64,000 nucleotides of DNA, from positions 1,176,001 to 1,240,000 of the forward strand of contig JBBBDQ010000352.1 in assembly GCA_037127315.1 (NCBI GenBank). The letters run 5' to 3'. Shown piece after piece: positions 31,461 to 42,013 of this stretch; the first letter of the stretch is position 1, and the number at the start of each line of letters is the position of its first letter. Origin of the DNA: Ascarosepion bandense (Eukaryota; Mollusca; Cephalopoda; Sepiida; Sepiidae). Under the pieces are notes generated by a model that did no database searches, was not told where the DNA came from, and saw nothing but the letters and a program-made list of their open reading frames with translations. Made by a program: the position numbers and the translations under genes.

Positions 31461-31850
31461 ACAGTTGCAGGGTAACGGTCCAGAGACACCTGTTGCTTAT
31501 GTCATTCCTTCCCAGGCAAGGGACAATTTTTGGAGTAAAATGTCCCCTTTACACTGTTGGTGCTAACAGTCACTGGATGATGGTCAGATGGCACCTGTTG
31601 CCCATGCCGATCCTTACAGAGTGAGGAGTTGCTCCCTTGGGAAGCAACCCCCTTCACACTGTTAGACTTCATATATTTGTCGTGAAAAACCATGATTGAG
31701 TGGGGGGGTGTAGATAGTGGTGTTGTATCCCGTTGCCTTCTCCACAGTGATTTATTGAGACAGTATTTCTAGTAAGCTGGCTGTTGGCCCCTTGAGAGTT
31801 CTTTTACCCATGGTAGGTTTAATTTTTTCCTACTGGGTTTCTAACATCCT

Positions 31851-31952
31851 GAAAAAAAAAATTGGTGAAAAAATAAATATTAAGTATGTAATTAGTATAA
31901 GTACAATTGACTAGTTCTGCAGAGGAAGATAAATGTCCCTCCTCCTGGGTGG

Positions 31953-31999
<47 letters not shown>

Positions 32000-32030
32000 T
32001 CCAGAAAATGTAGAGAGATTAACTTACCAA
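31851..32030. other. LINE flank with a (TA)n run
   Basis: An A tract lies at 31851-31860 and a TA run at about 31958-31990. No gene was recognised. Confidence 0.7.
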
Positions 32031-32037
32031 ATCAGAG

Positions 32038-32545
32038 CAAGGAACTAGTGTTTCTACAGCTAGAGATTAACATTACCCTTAAACAGAAGATTGAAATTTC
32101 TTTGAATTTTTCGTGCTTCTCAAAGACTGAAATTCTGTTTTCATTTGAATAATTCCAGTTTGTCTATTCTTTAAAGACACTGGCCAGAGATAAAGGGTAA
32201 CACATGGTTTGAGGGGAAGGTGGGGGTAGAAATACAACTCTGAAATATTACACATTTCAAAACTCAATTAAATTTTAAATTAGACATTATATTTTATAAA
32301 CTGTGTCAAATAATAATAATAATAATACTAACTCACTAAATCTGAAAGGAAAGCATGGAATATGGTGAAGAAAAAAAAATGTTTTTTTTCTCTTTTTCAA
32401 TATTACTCTAAGAGAGTAAGGGACTAGTGTTTCCACAGGTATAGCTTAATATTACCCATAAACAAAAGATTGAAATTTCTTTGAATTTTTTGTGCTTCTC
32501 AAAGACCGAAATTCTGTTTTCATTTGGATAATTCCAGTTCGTCTA
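32038..32545. repeat. about 120-bp direct repeat, 2 copies
   Basis: 32038-32155 and 32417-32542 share GATTGAAATTTCTTTGAATT, then CTTCTCAAAGAC and GAAATTCTGTTTTCATTTG. They are roughly 90% alike, and the 260 bp between them is unrelated. This may be a duplication within the intron or intergenic DNA, or two copies of an unnamed repeat. Confidence 0.75.
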
Positions 32546-32739
32546 AGGGTGAAAAGCTAAGTAAATTGATAATAAATATTGATTATTGAAAACTAAGTGT
32601 AAAAGAAATGTCTTAAAAAGAAGTTATATTTAATTTTTCCTATTTTCTATTAAACAAGTTATTTTGAAACTGCTCATTATTGTATTATCTTTGGATATGA
32701 CTGATTTTTTTCTTATTTCCCGCTCTCAAATTAATAAGT

Positions 32740-33001
32740 TTAATATTACTTTGCAAGACACACTTTGGGAACAAATACAAGCTGCTTGTGATTTCAATGC
32801 CTGACAGAATGAAGGCTGTGATCAAAGTAAAAAGCTATTATACTAAATATTAAATTTATTTTGTAACAAGTATTTTTTTCTTGTTAAAGAATTTGTTGAG
32901 TAAATCAAATAAAATTACTTTAATTAAATTGTTTATTTTCTGTCAATATGCCTCATAAAAGATAAAATAGTTCATGTCCTAATACTTTTGCACAGTACTG
33001 T
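32740..33001 (+). mobile_element. Tc1-like 3' end fragment
   Basis: Matches 22115-22413 (CTTTGCAAGACACACTTTGG onward) through the terminal AATACTTTTGCACAGTACTG. Relative to that copy, 35 bp are missing between two GCTTG words, as expected from a microhomology deletion, and this shifts the transposase frame. A (TATC)n/(TA)n run follows to 33038. Confidence 0.85.
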
Positions 33002-33197
33002 GTGTGTGTATCTATCTATCTATCTATCTATATATATATAATATTTAAATCCAAAAAGAAAGTGGCATGTAGGGTAAAATCCCAAGGGAGATCCTATTAA
33101 CATTAATTCTTTAAGATGTAATTCTAAAACTGATCCAGCCAGAGTATTCAATGTAAATAAAATTATTTACTGAGCCAAATATGTGTATTTCTTTTAA

Positions 33198-33244
33198 AAA
33201 TAAAACTTTGAAAATTGCAAAAAGTAATTTTCAAAGTTTTATTT
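33198..33244. repeat. perfect 19-bp inverted repeat, 9-nt loop
   Basis: AAATAAAACTTTGAAAATT at 33198-33216 is answered exactly by AATTTTCAAAGTTTTATTT at 33226-33244. The stem is AT-rich. It lies about 470 bp upstream of the first exon. Confidence 0.9.
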
Positions 33245-33709
33245 GTAAAAAAAACATATCTATATGAAATCTGTTATGAAATGGATTAACTCTGATACAT
33301 TTTTAATTTATTTGTTTAAACATTATTTTTAATGAATACTCGTATTTGAGAAGATACTCTGTTTTTTATAACTAAACAGTATATTTATTTATATCTACTG
33401 GCCTGAATAATCAAGAAATCTTGTTAGAAAAATATGCACCTCTGAGAGGAAACCGTCAATAGATCTGACGTGTCTTAGAATACTAGACCACATAAGACTT
33501 ATAATTCATTTAATCAGAGATAAATAACAAAAATAATTAGGAAATTCTTTTGTATAGAACTTTATTTCTGATAGCAGAGAAAAAAATGATCATTAACTAT
33601 CATTATTGTGTCACATTGTTATAATTAGTTGGTATTTTCCACCAATCAAAAAGCTTTGGGCTTTTAAATGTTTTTAACCAATTGTTTTCTGTTTTTTATT
33701 TTGTATTAG

Positions 33710-33808
33710 ATGTTTCTGCTGTGAAAGAAGGCCATGCATCCAGCTCACGAGAAATTAAAAAACTTTTTTCAAAGTTCTCTTTGAAACCTCCAGAATCAAA
33801 GTCAAGCA
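33710..33808 (+). CDS. internal coding exon 1 of an unidentified gene
   Basis: 99 bp. The acceptor is a strong pyrimidine tract (TTTTCTGTTTTTTATTTTG) ending TATTAG, and the donor is GCA|GTAAGT. With two bases completing the incoming codon (phase 1 in), the frame reads VSAVKEGHASS, REIKKLFSKFSLKP, PESKSS and leaves one base (phase 1 out). The segment is Ser/Lys-rich with a short amphipathic REIKKLFSKF stretch, like a cytoplasmic linker. I do not recognise the family. The next exon candidate at 45788 accepts exactly this phase. No upstream exon was found, so the gene's start lies elsewhere or was missed. Confidence 0.6.
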
Positions 33809-34476
33809 GTAAGTATATATGTGTGTTTGCTCATAAAAATTTTCAGTTTTCTCTTAATATCATAATTAGTCATAGTTCTTAAATTAATGACTAACCAAGC
33901 TCTTTATGGGTTCTACAGAGATAAAATACTTGTGGAAATTTCATTTTTGCATCTTTAAATATTTTAGCTTAACAATTTTAACAAAAATATTATAATAACA
34001 ATCATAAATATAAATGCAGGTCATTATTTAAAGTAGTAACAGGGTACAAATAAAAAGATTAACAATTGACAAGGTCTTCAGTTCTACTGAAGCAGATGTT
34101 AATTGCATGAGAGCATTATTACTTTCTCTATCTTCTCTTATTATTATGAATGTTTTTTCCTTTATTTTGTTTATTTTTTTTACTGTCAAAATGGAATGGT
34201 CCATTATTTTTCTGAGATAATGGCAGGGTTGAAGATATCTGTTAATGATCTTACTGAGGAACAAGCAGAAATATAAGATGTATATCAGTAAATTCTCTGG
34301 TTTTGTTACCAAGAAAAATTCACATACAGAGTTGCTTGAAAGTTTGTGAAACCTCAGATACGGTAACTGTGAAAAATTAAAATAAGCCTATTAAGTGTGC
34401 ATCTAAGCAGAAATTTGTAACATAGACCTTCCAAATAATAAACACAAAAAAAAAATGGAAGTATTTTAATTATATA

Positions 34477-35109
34477 CAGTACTGTGCAAAAGTATTAGGA
34501 CAAGAACTATTTTATCTTTTGTGAGGCATATTGACAGAAAATAAACAATTTAATTAAAGTAATTTTATTTGATTTACTCAACAAATGCTTTAACAAGAAA
34601 AAAATACTTGTTACAAAATAAATTTAATATTTAGTATAACAGCCTTTTGCTTTGATCACAGTCTTCATTCTGTCAGGCATTGACATCACAAGCTTCTTCA
34701 ATGTATCTGATGGTATTTGTCAAGCAGCTTGTATTTGTTCCCAAAGTGTGTCTTGCAAAGTAATATTAGATTTATCAATTTTTTTATCCAAAATATCTCA
34801 TAAATGTTCAATAGAGCAGTTTCAAAATAACTTGTTTAATATAAAATAGGAAAAATTAAATATAATTTCTTTTTAATACATTTCTTTTACACCTAGTTTT
34901 AAATACTCAATATTTATTAGCAATTTACTTGGCTTTTTACCCTGTATTTGAATTTCAGTGAGGTTTTTAGGAAAATCAGCTCTGTCTTATTACCTTTGCA
35001 CACTACCAGTAGTGTGCAAACGTGTTAGCACAGGAATAATTTTAAACTTTATTTTGATGCCTCATAAAAGATAAAATAGTTCTTGTCCTAATACTTTTGC
35101 ACAGTACTG
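34477..35109 (-). mobile_element. Tc1-like element nested in the outer Tc1
   Basis: 633 bp between CAGTACTG ends, with TA on both sides (34475-34476 and 35110-35111). It is the same family as 21820-22413 but with the transposase remnant on the minus strand. The plus frame 34652-34849 is its antisense. Internal deletion leaves no complete transposase. The inverted ends match for about 50 bp. Confidence 0.92.
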
Positions 35110-35778
35110 TATTTTAAAAATGTGATTTGTTTCCCTAAAACTGAAAATGACATTTGCAAAAATATATGAACTCCATTCTGCATTAGTGATTCAAGTAAGT
35201 AATAAATTCATCTCAAACAGATTTGAGTGCTTAATTATTTCATTTAAGCTGACCAATCAAATGAGACATCCTTAGTCAATTGGTTGGACAGCACAGATTA
35301 ATAGAGGGGCAACACAATTTAAAAGAGAGGGAAAACCATCTCAGCTACTGTAAAGCCTCACAGATCAACAATGCCAAGTGTGGAGATTATATCTGATGAC
35401 ATCAGGAAGAAGATACTGACTTTTCACCAGTTTGGGAAAAGTTGTAAGACCATCTCAAGAAGATTACAGCACTATCTATCTACATTAAGACAAATAATTT
35501 TCAAATGGAGAGCATTCAACACAACCACAACTCTTTTTAGAAGTAGACACCCATCCAAACTATCACAAAAAAAAAAACACTAGAAAAATAATAAAAGTGA
35601 TGTGTAGTTTGGTCAAAGCCAACCTACACATAACCTCCAGAGCATTGCCAATCTCTCTAGCAGAATCAGGAGTAAATGTACATGTGTCTACAATCAAACA
35701 AAAATTGAATGGACATGGCTTTCATTGGAGAGCTGATAAAAGAAAACTTTTGTTCTTAACGAAGAATAAAGTTGCCTA

Positions 35779-36510
35779 GAAAATAGCACTGGAGAGTGAC
35801 AAGAAGGGACTCCAAATAAACTTTAAGAAAACTGAGTGCATGGTGATCAGCAAAAGATACAACCCAAAATGCCAAATACAGGTGGAGGATAACAGAATCA
35901 AACAAGTACAAGAATTTAAGTACCTAGGAAGTGTTCTAACAGGAGATGGGAAGTGCGACATGGAGATCCGAAGGCAAATTGGCATGGCAAAGGACACATT
36001 CCAGAAGATGAGCAAAATACTAACACACAGGAAAATCTCAATAGAAACAAAGAAAAGAGTTCTAGACTGCTACGTAATGTCAGTTCTTCAATACGGCTGT
36101 GAATGCTGGACAATATCATCGAAAATGAGGACAAAACTGGAAGCAGCCGAAATGTGGTTCTACAGAAGGATGCTACGAATATCGTGGACTGAGCATACAA
36201 GCAACGACGAGGTATTAGAAAGAATGGCAACAAAAAGGAAATTGATGCTGAGCATCAGGAAGAGACAACTGAAGTTCCTGGGACATGCAATGAGGAAGGA
36301 GAGCCTGGAGAACCTGATACTGACTGGACAGATAGAAGGAAGGAGAGACAGAGGAAGACAGCGGATAACATATTTGCAGGGACTGATCAGGTGGATGACG
36401 GAACGGGGGTTGCCAGGAGCAAACATACTAAGAGCCACAAGGGATAGGGAGACGTGGAGAACCATGATCGCCTACGTCCTGAAGGGACAGGGCACATAGA
36501 AGAAGAAGAA
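35779..36510 (+). pseudogene. LINE-R 3' end nested in the outer Tc1
   Basis: The frame at 35840-36499 (219 codons) starts at MVISKRYNPKCQIQVEDNRI, keeps FKYLGSVLTGDGKCDMEIRR, CYVMSVLQYGCECWTISSKM and KRQLKFLGHAMRKESLEN, and ends near KGQGT. This is the longest open RTE frame besides the RT itself, so the copy is young. 5'-truncated insertion. The host element's AAAGTTGC before it and AAGTTTGC after it may be a short target duplication. Confidence 0.9.
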
Positions 36511-36668
36511 GTTTGCGAGAGAACACTTGAACAAACCAGAGGTGTTTGGGAAGTTCATTCTCTCGACAGATGAAAAAAAGATAATTCAATGGCATGTTTG
36601 AAGAAAAACCAACATTGCCTACCAAGCAAAGAATCTCATTCCAAAAGTCAAGGAAGAAAATCCTTACT

Positions 36669-36782
36669 CTGGATCAGCCTAGTCAAAGTCTGGATCAGCC
36701 TAGTCAAAGTCTGGATCAGCCTAGTCAAAGTCTGGATCAGCCTAGTCAAAGTCTGGATCAGCCTAGTCAAAGTCTGGATCAG
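36669..36782 (+). repeat. 21-bp tandem repeat, 5 copies plus a partial
   Basis: CTGGATCAGCCTAGTCAAAG plus T is repeated identically, in frame, in the middle of the decayed outer Tc1 sequence. Identical units imply a recent expansion. Confidence 0.93.
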
Positions 36783-36826
36783 AATTCAATAGAAATGTGC
36801 TTAGACTTAAAGCTGGCAGTTCATGA

Positions 36827-36864
36827 CAGATGTCTCCCTAACCTTCTGGTTAGGGAGACATCTG
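36827..36864. repeat. perfect 17-bp inverted repeat, 4-nt loop
   Basis: CAGATGTCTCCCTAACC, loop TTCT, then GGTTAGGGAGACATCTG. It lies in the C-terminal half of the outer Tc1 remnant. Confidence 0.93.
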
Positions 36865-37091
36865 GTTCAGTTTTTTGAGGAAGAGTGGGGAAATATCCTG
36901 AAGAAGGGGGGGACTGGATGCAGAAGACATTACTAACGAAAAGAGTTCATGTGCTTTTGCACCTGTCAAAATTTCAATTTTAGTTGAGTAAATCCTTTTT
37001 TTAAGTAAATAATTAAATTTTGTTTTTTTTTAAATAATTGTGTCACCCTAAGCAAGGCATTTTACTGCTACTGTTGTGCAGGAGATTACAT

Positions 37092-37450
37092 AGGAGGAAT
37101 GTTGAGGAGTGAGAGGTTGCAGTGGGTGTCAGGAAGAGAGTAGGAGAGGGAAGAGATTACTGATGAGAGTGGGGTGGACAAGGAGGAATGCTATAAGAAG
37201 TGAGAGTTTGCAGGGGGTGTCAGGAAGAGAGTAGGAGAGGGAAGAGATTACTGATGAGAGTGGGGTGGACAAGGAGGAATGTTATAAGAAGTGAGAGGTT
37301 GCAGGGGGTGTCAGGAAGAGAGTAGGAGAGGGAAGAGATTACTGATGAGAGTGGGGTGGATGAGGTGAAATGTTATAAGAAGTGAGAGGTTGCAGGGGGT
37401 GTCAGGAAGAGAGTAGGAGAGAGAAGAGAGTACTGACGAGAGTGGGGTGG
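37092..37450. repeat. 90-bp tandem repeat in the LINE-J 3' part, 4 copies
   Basis: AGGAGGAATGTTATAAGAAG, TGAGAGGTTGCAGGGGGTGT, CAGGAAGAGAGTAGGAGAGG and GAAGAGATTACTGATGAGAG recur with starts near 37092, 37181, 37272 and 37362. Other LINE-J copies (6767, 63224) have one such unit, so this is an expansion within this insertion. Confidence 0.92.
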
Positions 37451-38210
37451 ATGTAGAAAAGCATGAGAGAGAGGATTTAAGTTAGTGAGACAGGAGATGA
37501 CTATTGACTTTACATTTAAATTCTTGGAGATTGCAACTGTCAGGAAAGCAAGTATGCGGAAGAGAATTCCACAGGTGGGAAGTGCGAGAAAAGAAGCTGC
37601 TGGAGTAGAATTTGTGTTTACAATTTATGATTTTCTCAGTAAAAGGGTGGGACCTAATTGCTAATCTTGTGGCTCAAGGAAATTCGTATATAGGAGGTAC
37701 CAGTGATCTAAGTTCATCAGAGCAGAAGTCGTGAAAGTATATGTAGAAGAGACACAGGGAAGCCACACTGCGTCAGTGAGAGAGCAACTGTATCATAGCT
37801 GCCAAGTTGGTAGCAATCACATTACAGATTCTCCATTGGATTTGGTCAAGGACACCTAAGTGGATAACAAGAGCACCAGACCAGATATGGCAGCAATACT
37901 CAATGCACAGGCGGATGGTAGACTTGTATATGTGCAGGATTGTTTGGGACGGGAAAAAACTTCCTGGCTTTACAACACTGAGAACTAACTTTCTTAGCAG
38001 CAGATTTAGCTATGGATTCTATATAATATTCCACTTGAGGTTTGGTGTGAGAGTTAATCCGAGGAGGCACAGTGTTTAACTTTCAGGGAGAGAAGCCTGA
38101 TCCATGCTAATGGGCGGGAGGAACGATTGTCTGTGGTCGTTATTAGATAGCAACTTTGTTTTGGAAGCATTAAAATTTACGAGCCATTTCTTGCCCCAGT
38201 CCACCACAGA

Positions 38211-38741
38211 TTAGAAGTCCTTTTCAAGCTCGGCAGTGAGGTTTGCTTTTTCAGCCTCGGTAGATTTTTGATCGAGACAAGAGTAAACCATAGTGTCCTC
38301 AGCATATATGCCCACTTGGGATCTTATTGCATTAGGGAGATCATTAATATAGATAAGGAAAAGCATAGGACCGAGAATAGAGCCTTGAGGGGCACCTGCA
38401 TTCATATGATAGCATTGGGAGGCTTGTCTATTCAATGCCACCCTCATTGTACGGTTTGAAAAGAAGGACTGGATTAGGTCAAACAATTGTCCAGTTATAC
38501 CGTAGTCCTGCAGCTTGCATAGAAGGCCAGCATGCCAGACTCTGTCAAACGCTTTGGAGATATCAAGGGCCACAGTTCGGGCTTCACCGTTTTTGTCGAG
38601 GGCCTGGTGAATATACTCAGTGATAGCCTTGAGCATATCAGCAGTAGACCCGGTGAAGTGGAAGCCATACTGTTTGTCAGAGAAGAGTCTATGGGCTGTG
38701 AGATGTTGTATCACCTCGACGTTGATGATGGCTTCGAACAC
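38211..38741 (-). pseudogene. LINE-J reverse transcriptase domain
   Basis: 176 codons: SDKQYGFHFTGSTADMLKAI; ARTVALDISKAFDRVWHAGL, where the first catalytic Asp (LDISKAFD) is kept; MNAGAPQGSILGPMLFLIYI, the PQGS motif; then VGIYAEDTMVYSC, where the YADD box has become YAED. The order and spacing fit jockey/CR1-type RT. The ORF ends 'LTAELEKDF', and the remaining thumb and C-terminal parts follow in other frames. A plus-strand frame over it is antisense. Confidence 0.92.
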
Positions 38742-38824
38742 TTTGCCAAAGATCGGTAGGAGGTTAATAGGGCAATAATTAGCGGAGTAAGAGGGTTCTT
38801 CAATATTAAATACATCCTTTTTCG

Positions 38825-38958
38825 TTTGAGTTCATTATTTGTAAAGTATACTATACAAATTAGTGTTTGGATGCTTATTAGGCTTATTCAAAATTTGTTT
38901 GTGAAAATAATGATTTTGTCTGGAGGCAGAGTTCAAAATATATATATATATATATGTG
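38825..38958. other. possible outer Tc1 right end, then (TA)n
   Basis: AAATAATGATTTTGTCTGGA with GGCAGAGTTCAAA resembles the right side of fish-type Tc1 elements, but the final inverted repeat is lost in a TA run at 38938-38958. Weak evidence. Confidence 0.3.
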
Positions 38959-38959
38959 T

Positions 38960-40015
38960 GTGTGTGTATGTTTATATTCATATCACATATTTACTACATA
39001 TTTATCAATATCTTTATTATATCTATTTTTGTAACTTTTTTGAGTCTATATAAAAATTCAAATTTTCAATTTAAGATGAAGTAACAATATTATATGTATA
39101 AGCATCAAATTCCATATGTTCAAAATACTTGCTTAAATTCTAGAGCACTGACAATACCTTTCTTTCTAATTGTTATTGCTTTTCTAGTATAAAGTCATTT
39201 TCCATATGTTCTTATTGTAAGCATATTAGTAAAGATACATTTTAATACACTTTAAAAAAGAGAGCATATTTTATTAATAAGACAGGATACAAAAGTATCA
39301 CAATATTTAAAATTTAAGGTGCCTTTCAACCAACTCTTCTTCAGATAAAAATTCTTGGTAATTTAAGACTAAACAGCTAAGAAAAATGTTTATTAGCAAC
39401 TGAAGTTAAAACAAAAACTTATTAAAAGATAGGGGAATTAAAAAAATTTTTTTTCTAGTTAGGTAATGGCATCTCTGAAAAAATTGTTTTAAATCTTGCT
39501 GCGGGCACAGGGTAGATATTTGCATGTTAATAATAACAGACTCCAAAATATTTTAGTGGACTTTATTCCATGCTTTGGGCAATAAAGAAAAAAACTCAGG
39601 AGAATATATTTTAATATACGAACTCGGTTATAGTTGGCATTTTCATGATGATCTTCATGGTTATCTTTTTCTTCATGGAATAGGAAGGGGAAAGTATGAG
39701 TGAAAAGCCTTTGACTGATTCTTAACCAGCAAATTCTGTCCTGGAACATCCAGCTTTGGTATTTGTGCATGGATAAGGAGGGAACAGTTAAAAATCCAAA
39801 TTTTAAACTAACTGAAAAATATTAGCGATTTCAATTTTGTAAAATTTATATTGAGTTTAAGGTAACACAAAAATTTTTTTTTCAAATTCAGTTTGAAATA
39901 TCCCCAAAATTTTGTGAATTGTGGAAATCAATTTTGTGAAATGGCACAAATGAAGTATTGCTGCTATATCTTGGCTGGAGCTACCCAATCTTCACTTGCT
40001 TGTTTTCAAAAAAAG
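38960..40015. other. intron-like AT-rich stretch, no gene seen
   Basis: No recognised repeat or exon. The minus-strand frame 39489-39770 has no domain, and its composition is that of the surrounding DNA. Confidence 0.45.
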
Positions 40016-40019
40016 TATA

Positions 40020-40545
40020 CACAGACTTGTTGGTGATGAATTATTTTGCACCCTACAATCCCTTTCCCTGAAACAAAATGTTGCAAGCTTCTCCCTGCTC
40101 TATTGCTATTTTCATGGCATGCTTCTACATGAATTTACTAGGGTGGCAACTAGGTCCCATCTTTTTACAATCAAAACAGTCAAATGTAACCACCACTTCT
40201 ACTCAGTTTTTTTTCCTGCATTTCCAACTTGTGAAACTTCATTCTATATAGTTGCTTCTCTTATAGCTACAATCTCCAAGAATTTAAGTGCAATGTCAAT
40301 TGCCATCTATTATTTTTCTGATTTCCATCTTTCTCTTGTCCTTTCTCTGCCACTCCCTGTATATTGTTCTTCCTTTTTGCTCTGCTCTCACATAATCCAC
40401 TGCAAAGCAGTGTTCCTATCTTTCTCCTATCCTTTCTCCACCACCCCCTGTATCTTCATCCTCTTATCACTCTTCCTCATGTAATCCCTTGCACACCAGT
40501 GTTTGTACTGCCTTGATTGGGGTGAAATGATTATAAAAATTCTAT
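40020..40545 (+). pseudogene. LINE-J C-terminal fragment
   Basis: The frame 39996-40484 covers LQSLSLKQNVASFSLLYCYF, ATRSHLFTIKTVKCNHHFYS and the ORF end, then the 3' tip with GATTGGGGTGAAATGATTAT. An internal deletion removes the 'CSDELRSLVPP' segment. Dead and 5'-truncated. Confidence 0.82.
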
Positions 40546-40590
40546 CACAAATTCAAAGAGAAACATTAGGATTTCTATAAAGGGTGGCAA

Positions 40591-40909
40591 TTGTTGTGAT
40601 GCAGTGGCAATTGTTGTGATGCAGTGGATATAAACTTGTAACGACAAATCGAGGAGCTGAGTTTGAATTCCAGTTGAATTCATTGCATTCACTTATGCAC
40701 AAATACCCTTGGGAAAGGTATTAATCCATCTCTTACCTCTAGTTATGGGTTAAATAGTAAGACAGATTGGGTTCTATAGCCTTGGCTGGCAACCAGTTTA
40801 CTGCAGAAAGCAATGGCAACCAACTGCGGGATACTCTTCTGTCCAGTCAGTCTTTCGAGACATGATCACCCAAAGTGTGTTATCACGTATGGCACTCAAC
40901 TGACTGAAT
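40591..40909 (+). mobile_element. SINE-A copy without the 5S head
   Basis: Its first 20 bp (around TTGTTGTGATGCAGTGG) are duplicated. The B box is GAGTTTGAATTCCAG. The left half of the 3' hairpin is deleted (CAGTCTTTCGAGACATGATC). It ends CTGACTGAATG. Confidence 0.88.
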
Positions 40910-41235
40910 GTATAAAGAAATGACTTGATTTATGTGGTTGCACAATGGAAAAATTAAATAAAGATTCAATGGCTACAGGTATGATGTCTGATACATTAAT
41001 GTGACATCAGTCGAACTTGCAGTACATTTAATTATAAATGACGGTAATTTTGACAAGCATCTTAAGGTGCATATTCTGAAAATATATTCAGAATCTACCA
41101 ATCTTGCGACTTTTAAAACACAAGGTAGTCTGATGACCTATGTTCTTTACAAATGATATATTTATAAATGAGACCAGCCATGCCACGTACACAAGTATGA
41201 ACCCCCCCCCCCCATTTTCTTTGTCTTCCATTAGT
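40910..41235. other. no gene seen; includes a C13-14 run
   Basis: A poly-C run near 41201-41214 is the only marked feature. Confidence 0.5.
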
Positions 41236-41239
41236 AAAA

Positions 41240-41460
41240 AGTAAGTTTCATTTGGCTTCTTTCCAAGAACTGCTGCTTTAACCCTAACCCTCCTTTAAGG
41301 AAATGAGTTCTGGCAGGTTGTTTTCCTAATCTCTACAACCTTTGACCTCTTTCATGCATGACCCCATGAACTTCACTTCCCTTTTTTTTATGCTCATACA
41401 ATACCACACAGTAACTCTGTTCTTGGATTGCTCTTGAAAAGAAGCCAAATGAAACTTACT
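41240..41460. mobile_element. small element with perfect 23-bp terminal inverted repeats
   Basis: AGTAAGTTTCATTTGGCTTC plus TTT at 41240-41262 is matched exactly in reverse at 41438-41460. The 221-bp interior has no coding frame and includes AACCCTAACCCTCC. It has the shape of a MITE or foldback element. No other copy was seen in the window, and the target duplication is unclear. Confidence 0.65.
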
Positions 41461-41469
41461 CATATTCAT

Positions 41470-42013
41470 AACTAGCAGTATAGCCCCGCGTTGCTCGGGT
41501 GTAATGAAAGCTTTAAAATTAATCCATGATCCTGGAGCTCAGATTCGTTGGATGTTGGCATGAAAGACTAAAAAGTTTCCAGTTAAAGTGAAACTGTAGA
41601 CTGAAAGAAAAATGAATGGATGTAAATCAAATTTTGATTTCCTGGTATCGATATATATATACATATATTATTGATTTTCTGCACTATTGTAAGAACTGCA
41701 ACCTTGAAACTTTTGAATATCGTTTCTTATGTCTTTGTCTATGAGTGTATCAAATTTGATTAAAATTGAACCACTCCTTCTATAACCCGATTTTTTCAAT
41801 TATCGATTTTCAATATTTATCGGGGGTACCTCAACACAAAACCTAGCTAACAACACTCGCATACACTTATAGTACAACTGTGTAAATTTTCAAGAAAATC
41901 AGTTCAGCCGTTTCGGAGTAACGGATACACACACACACACAGCCGTTTTGGTAACTGATACACACACACACACACACACACACACAAAGTTCCATTTATA
42001 AATAAGTTTAGAT
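41470..42013 (+). repeat. Rep-M copy with internal deletion
   Basis: Starts ACTAGCAGTATAGCCCCGCG and ends TCCATTTATAAATAAGTTTA. About 200 bp between GGTATCGATATA and the TA run are missing. The 3' part has an expanded (CA)n tract and a duplicated CAGCCGTTT word. Confidence 0.85.

Larger units (their letters stand above)
28598..31850 (-). mobile_element. LINE-R, nearly full-length RTE-like retrotransposon
   Basis: About 3.2 kb in minus sense. In order from 31850: a GC-richer 5' region; an endonuclease start at 31460; a decayed linker region with a Lys/Arg-rich piece (30496-30711, ending KKIRRRRKNK); the reverse transcriptase (29302-30099); a C-terminal region (28755-29138); and the 3' tip near 28598 with TTCTATGTGCCCTGTCC on the plus strand. 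RTE-type elements encode one ORF with endonuclease and RT and move by target-primed reverse transcription. Several frameshifts show that this copy is dead. It adjoins, and may have cut, the Tc1-end array. Confidence 0.88.
34321..36960 (+). pseudogene. outer Tc1-like transposon, interrupted
   Basis: The left end resembles the Tc1-like end ACATACAGAGTTGCTTGAAA. The transposase start is at 35371 (MPSVEIISDDIRKKILTFHQ, a helix-turn-helix with SCKTISRRLQ). A second piece at 35597-35779 covers VHVSTIKQKLNGHGFHWRAD. The frame is then cut by a LINE-R insertion and resumes near 36512 with a degenerate catalytic core (about 36570, where the first Asp should be). The left noncoding end is cut by another Tc1-like element (34477-35109). 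A weak match to the right end may lie at 38825-38937, beyond a LINE-J insertion. Confidence 0.75.
37021..38822 (-). mobile_element. LINE-J copy, 1.8 kb
   Basis: The 3' end at 37021 has CACCCTAAGCAAGGCATTTT with the A tract as poly-T on this strand. The coding part spans RT (38211-38741) and the C-terminal region (about 37480-38210). 5'-truncated near 38822. Between the ORF end and the 3' tip is a four-copy 90-bp repeat (37092-37450). The neighbouring sequence on both sides resembles the outer Tc1, so it probably inserted there. Confidence 0.85.

Noticed and set aside
34652..34849. Plus frame MITVFILSGIDITSFFNVS (and 22042-22248, minus)
   Set aside because: Antisense of the Tc1-type transposase end. 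The identical wording at two loci reflects the transposon, not a gene family.
35916..36465. Minus frames of about 100 codons
   Set aside because: Antisense to the RTE C-terminal frame at 35840-36499.
41280..41300. AACCCTAACCC, telomere-like
   Set aside because: Only two units inside a small inverted-repeat element; no telomeric array.
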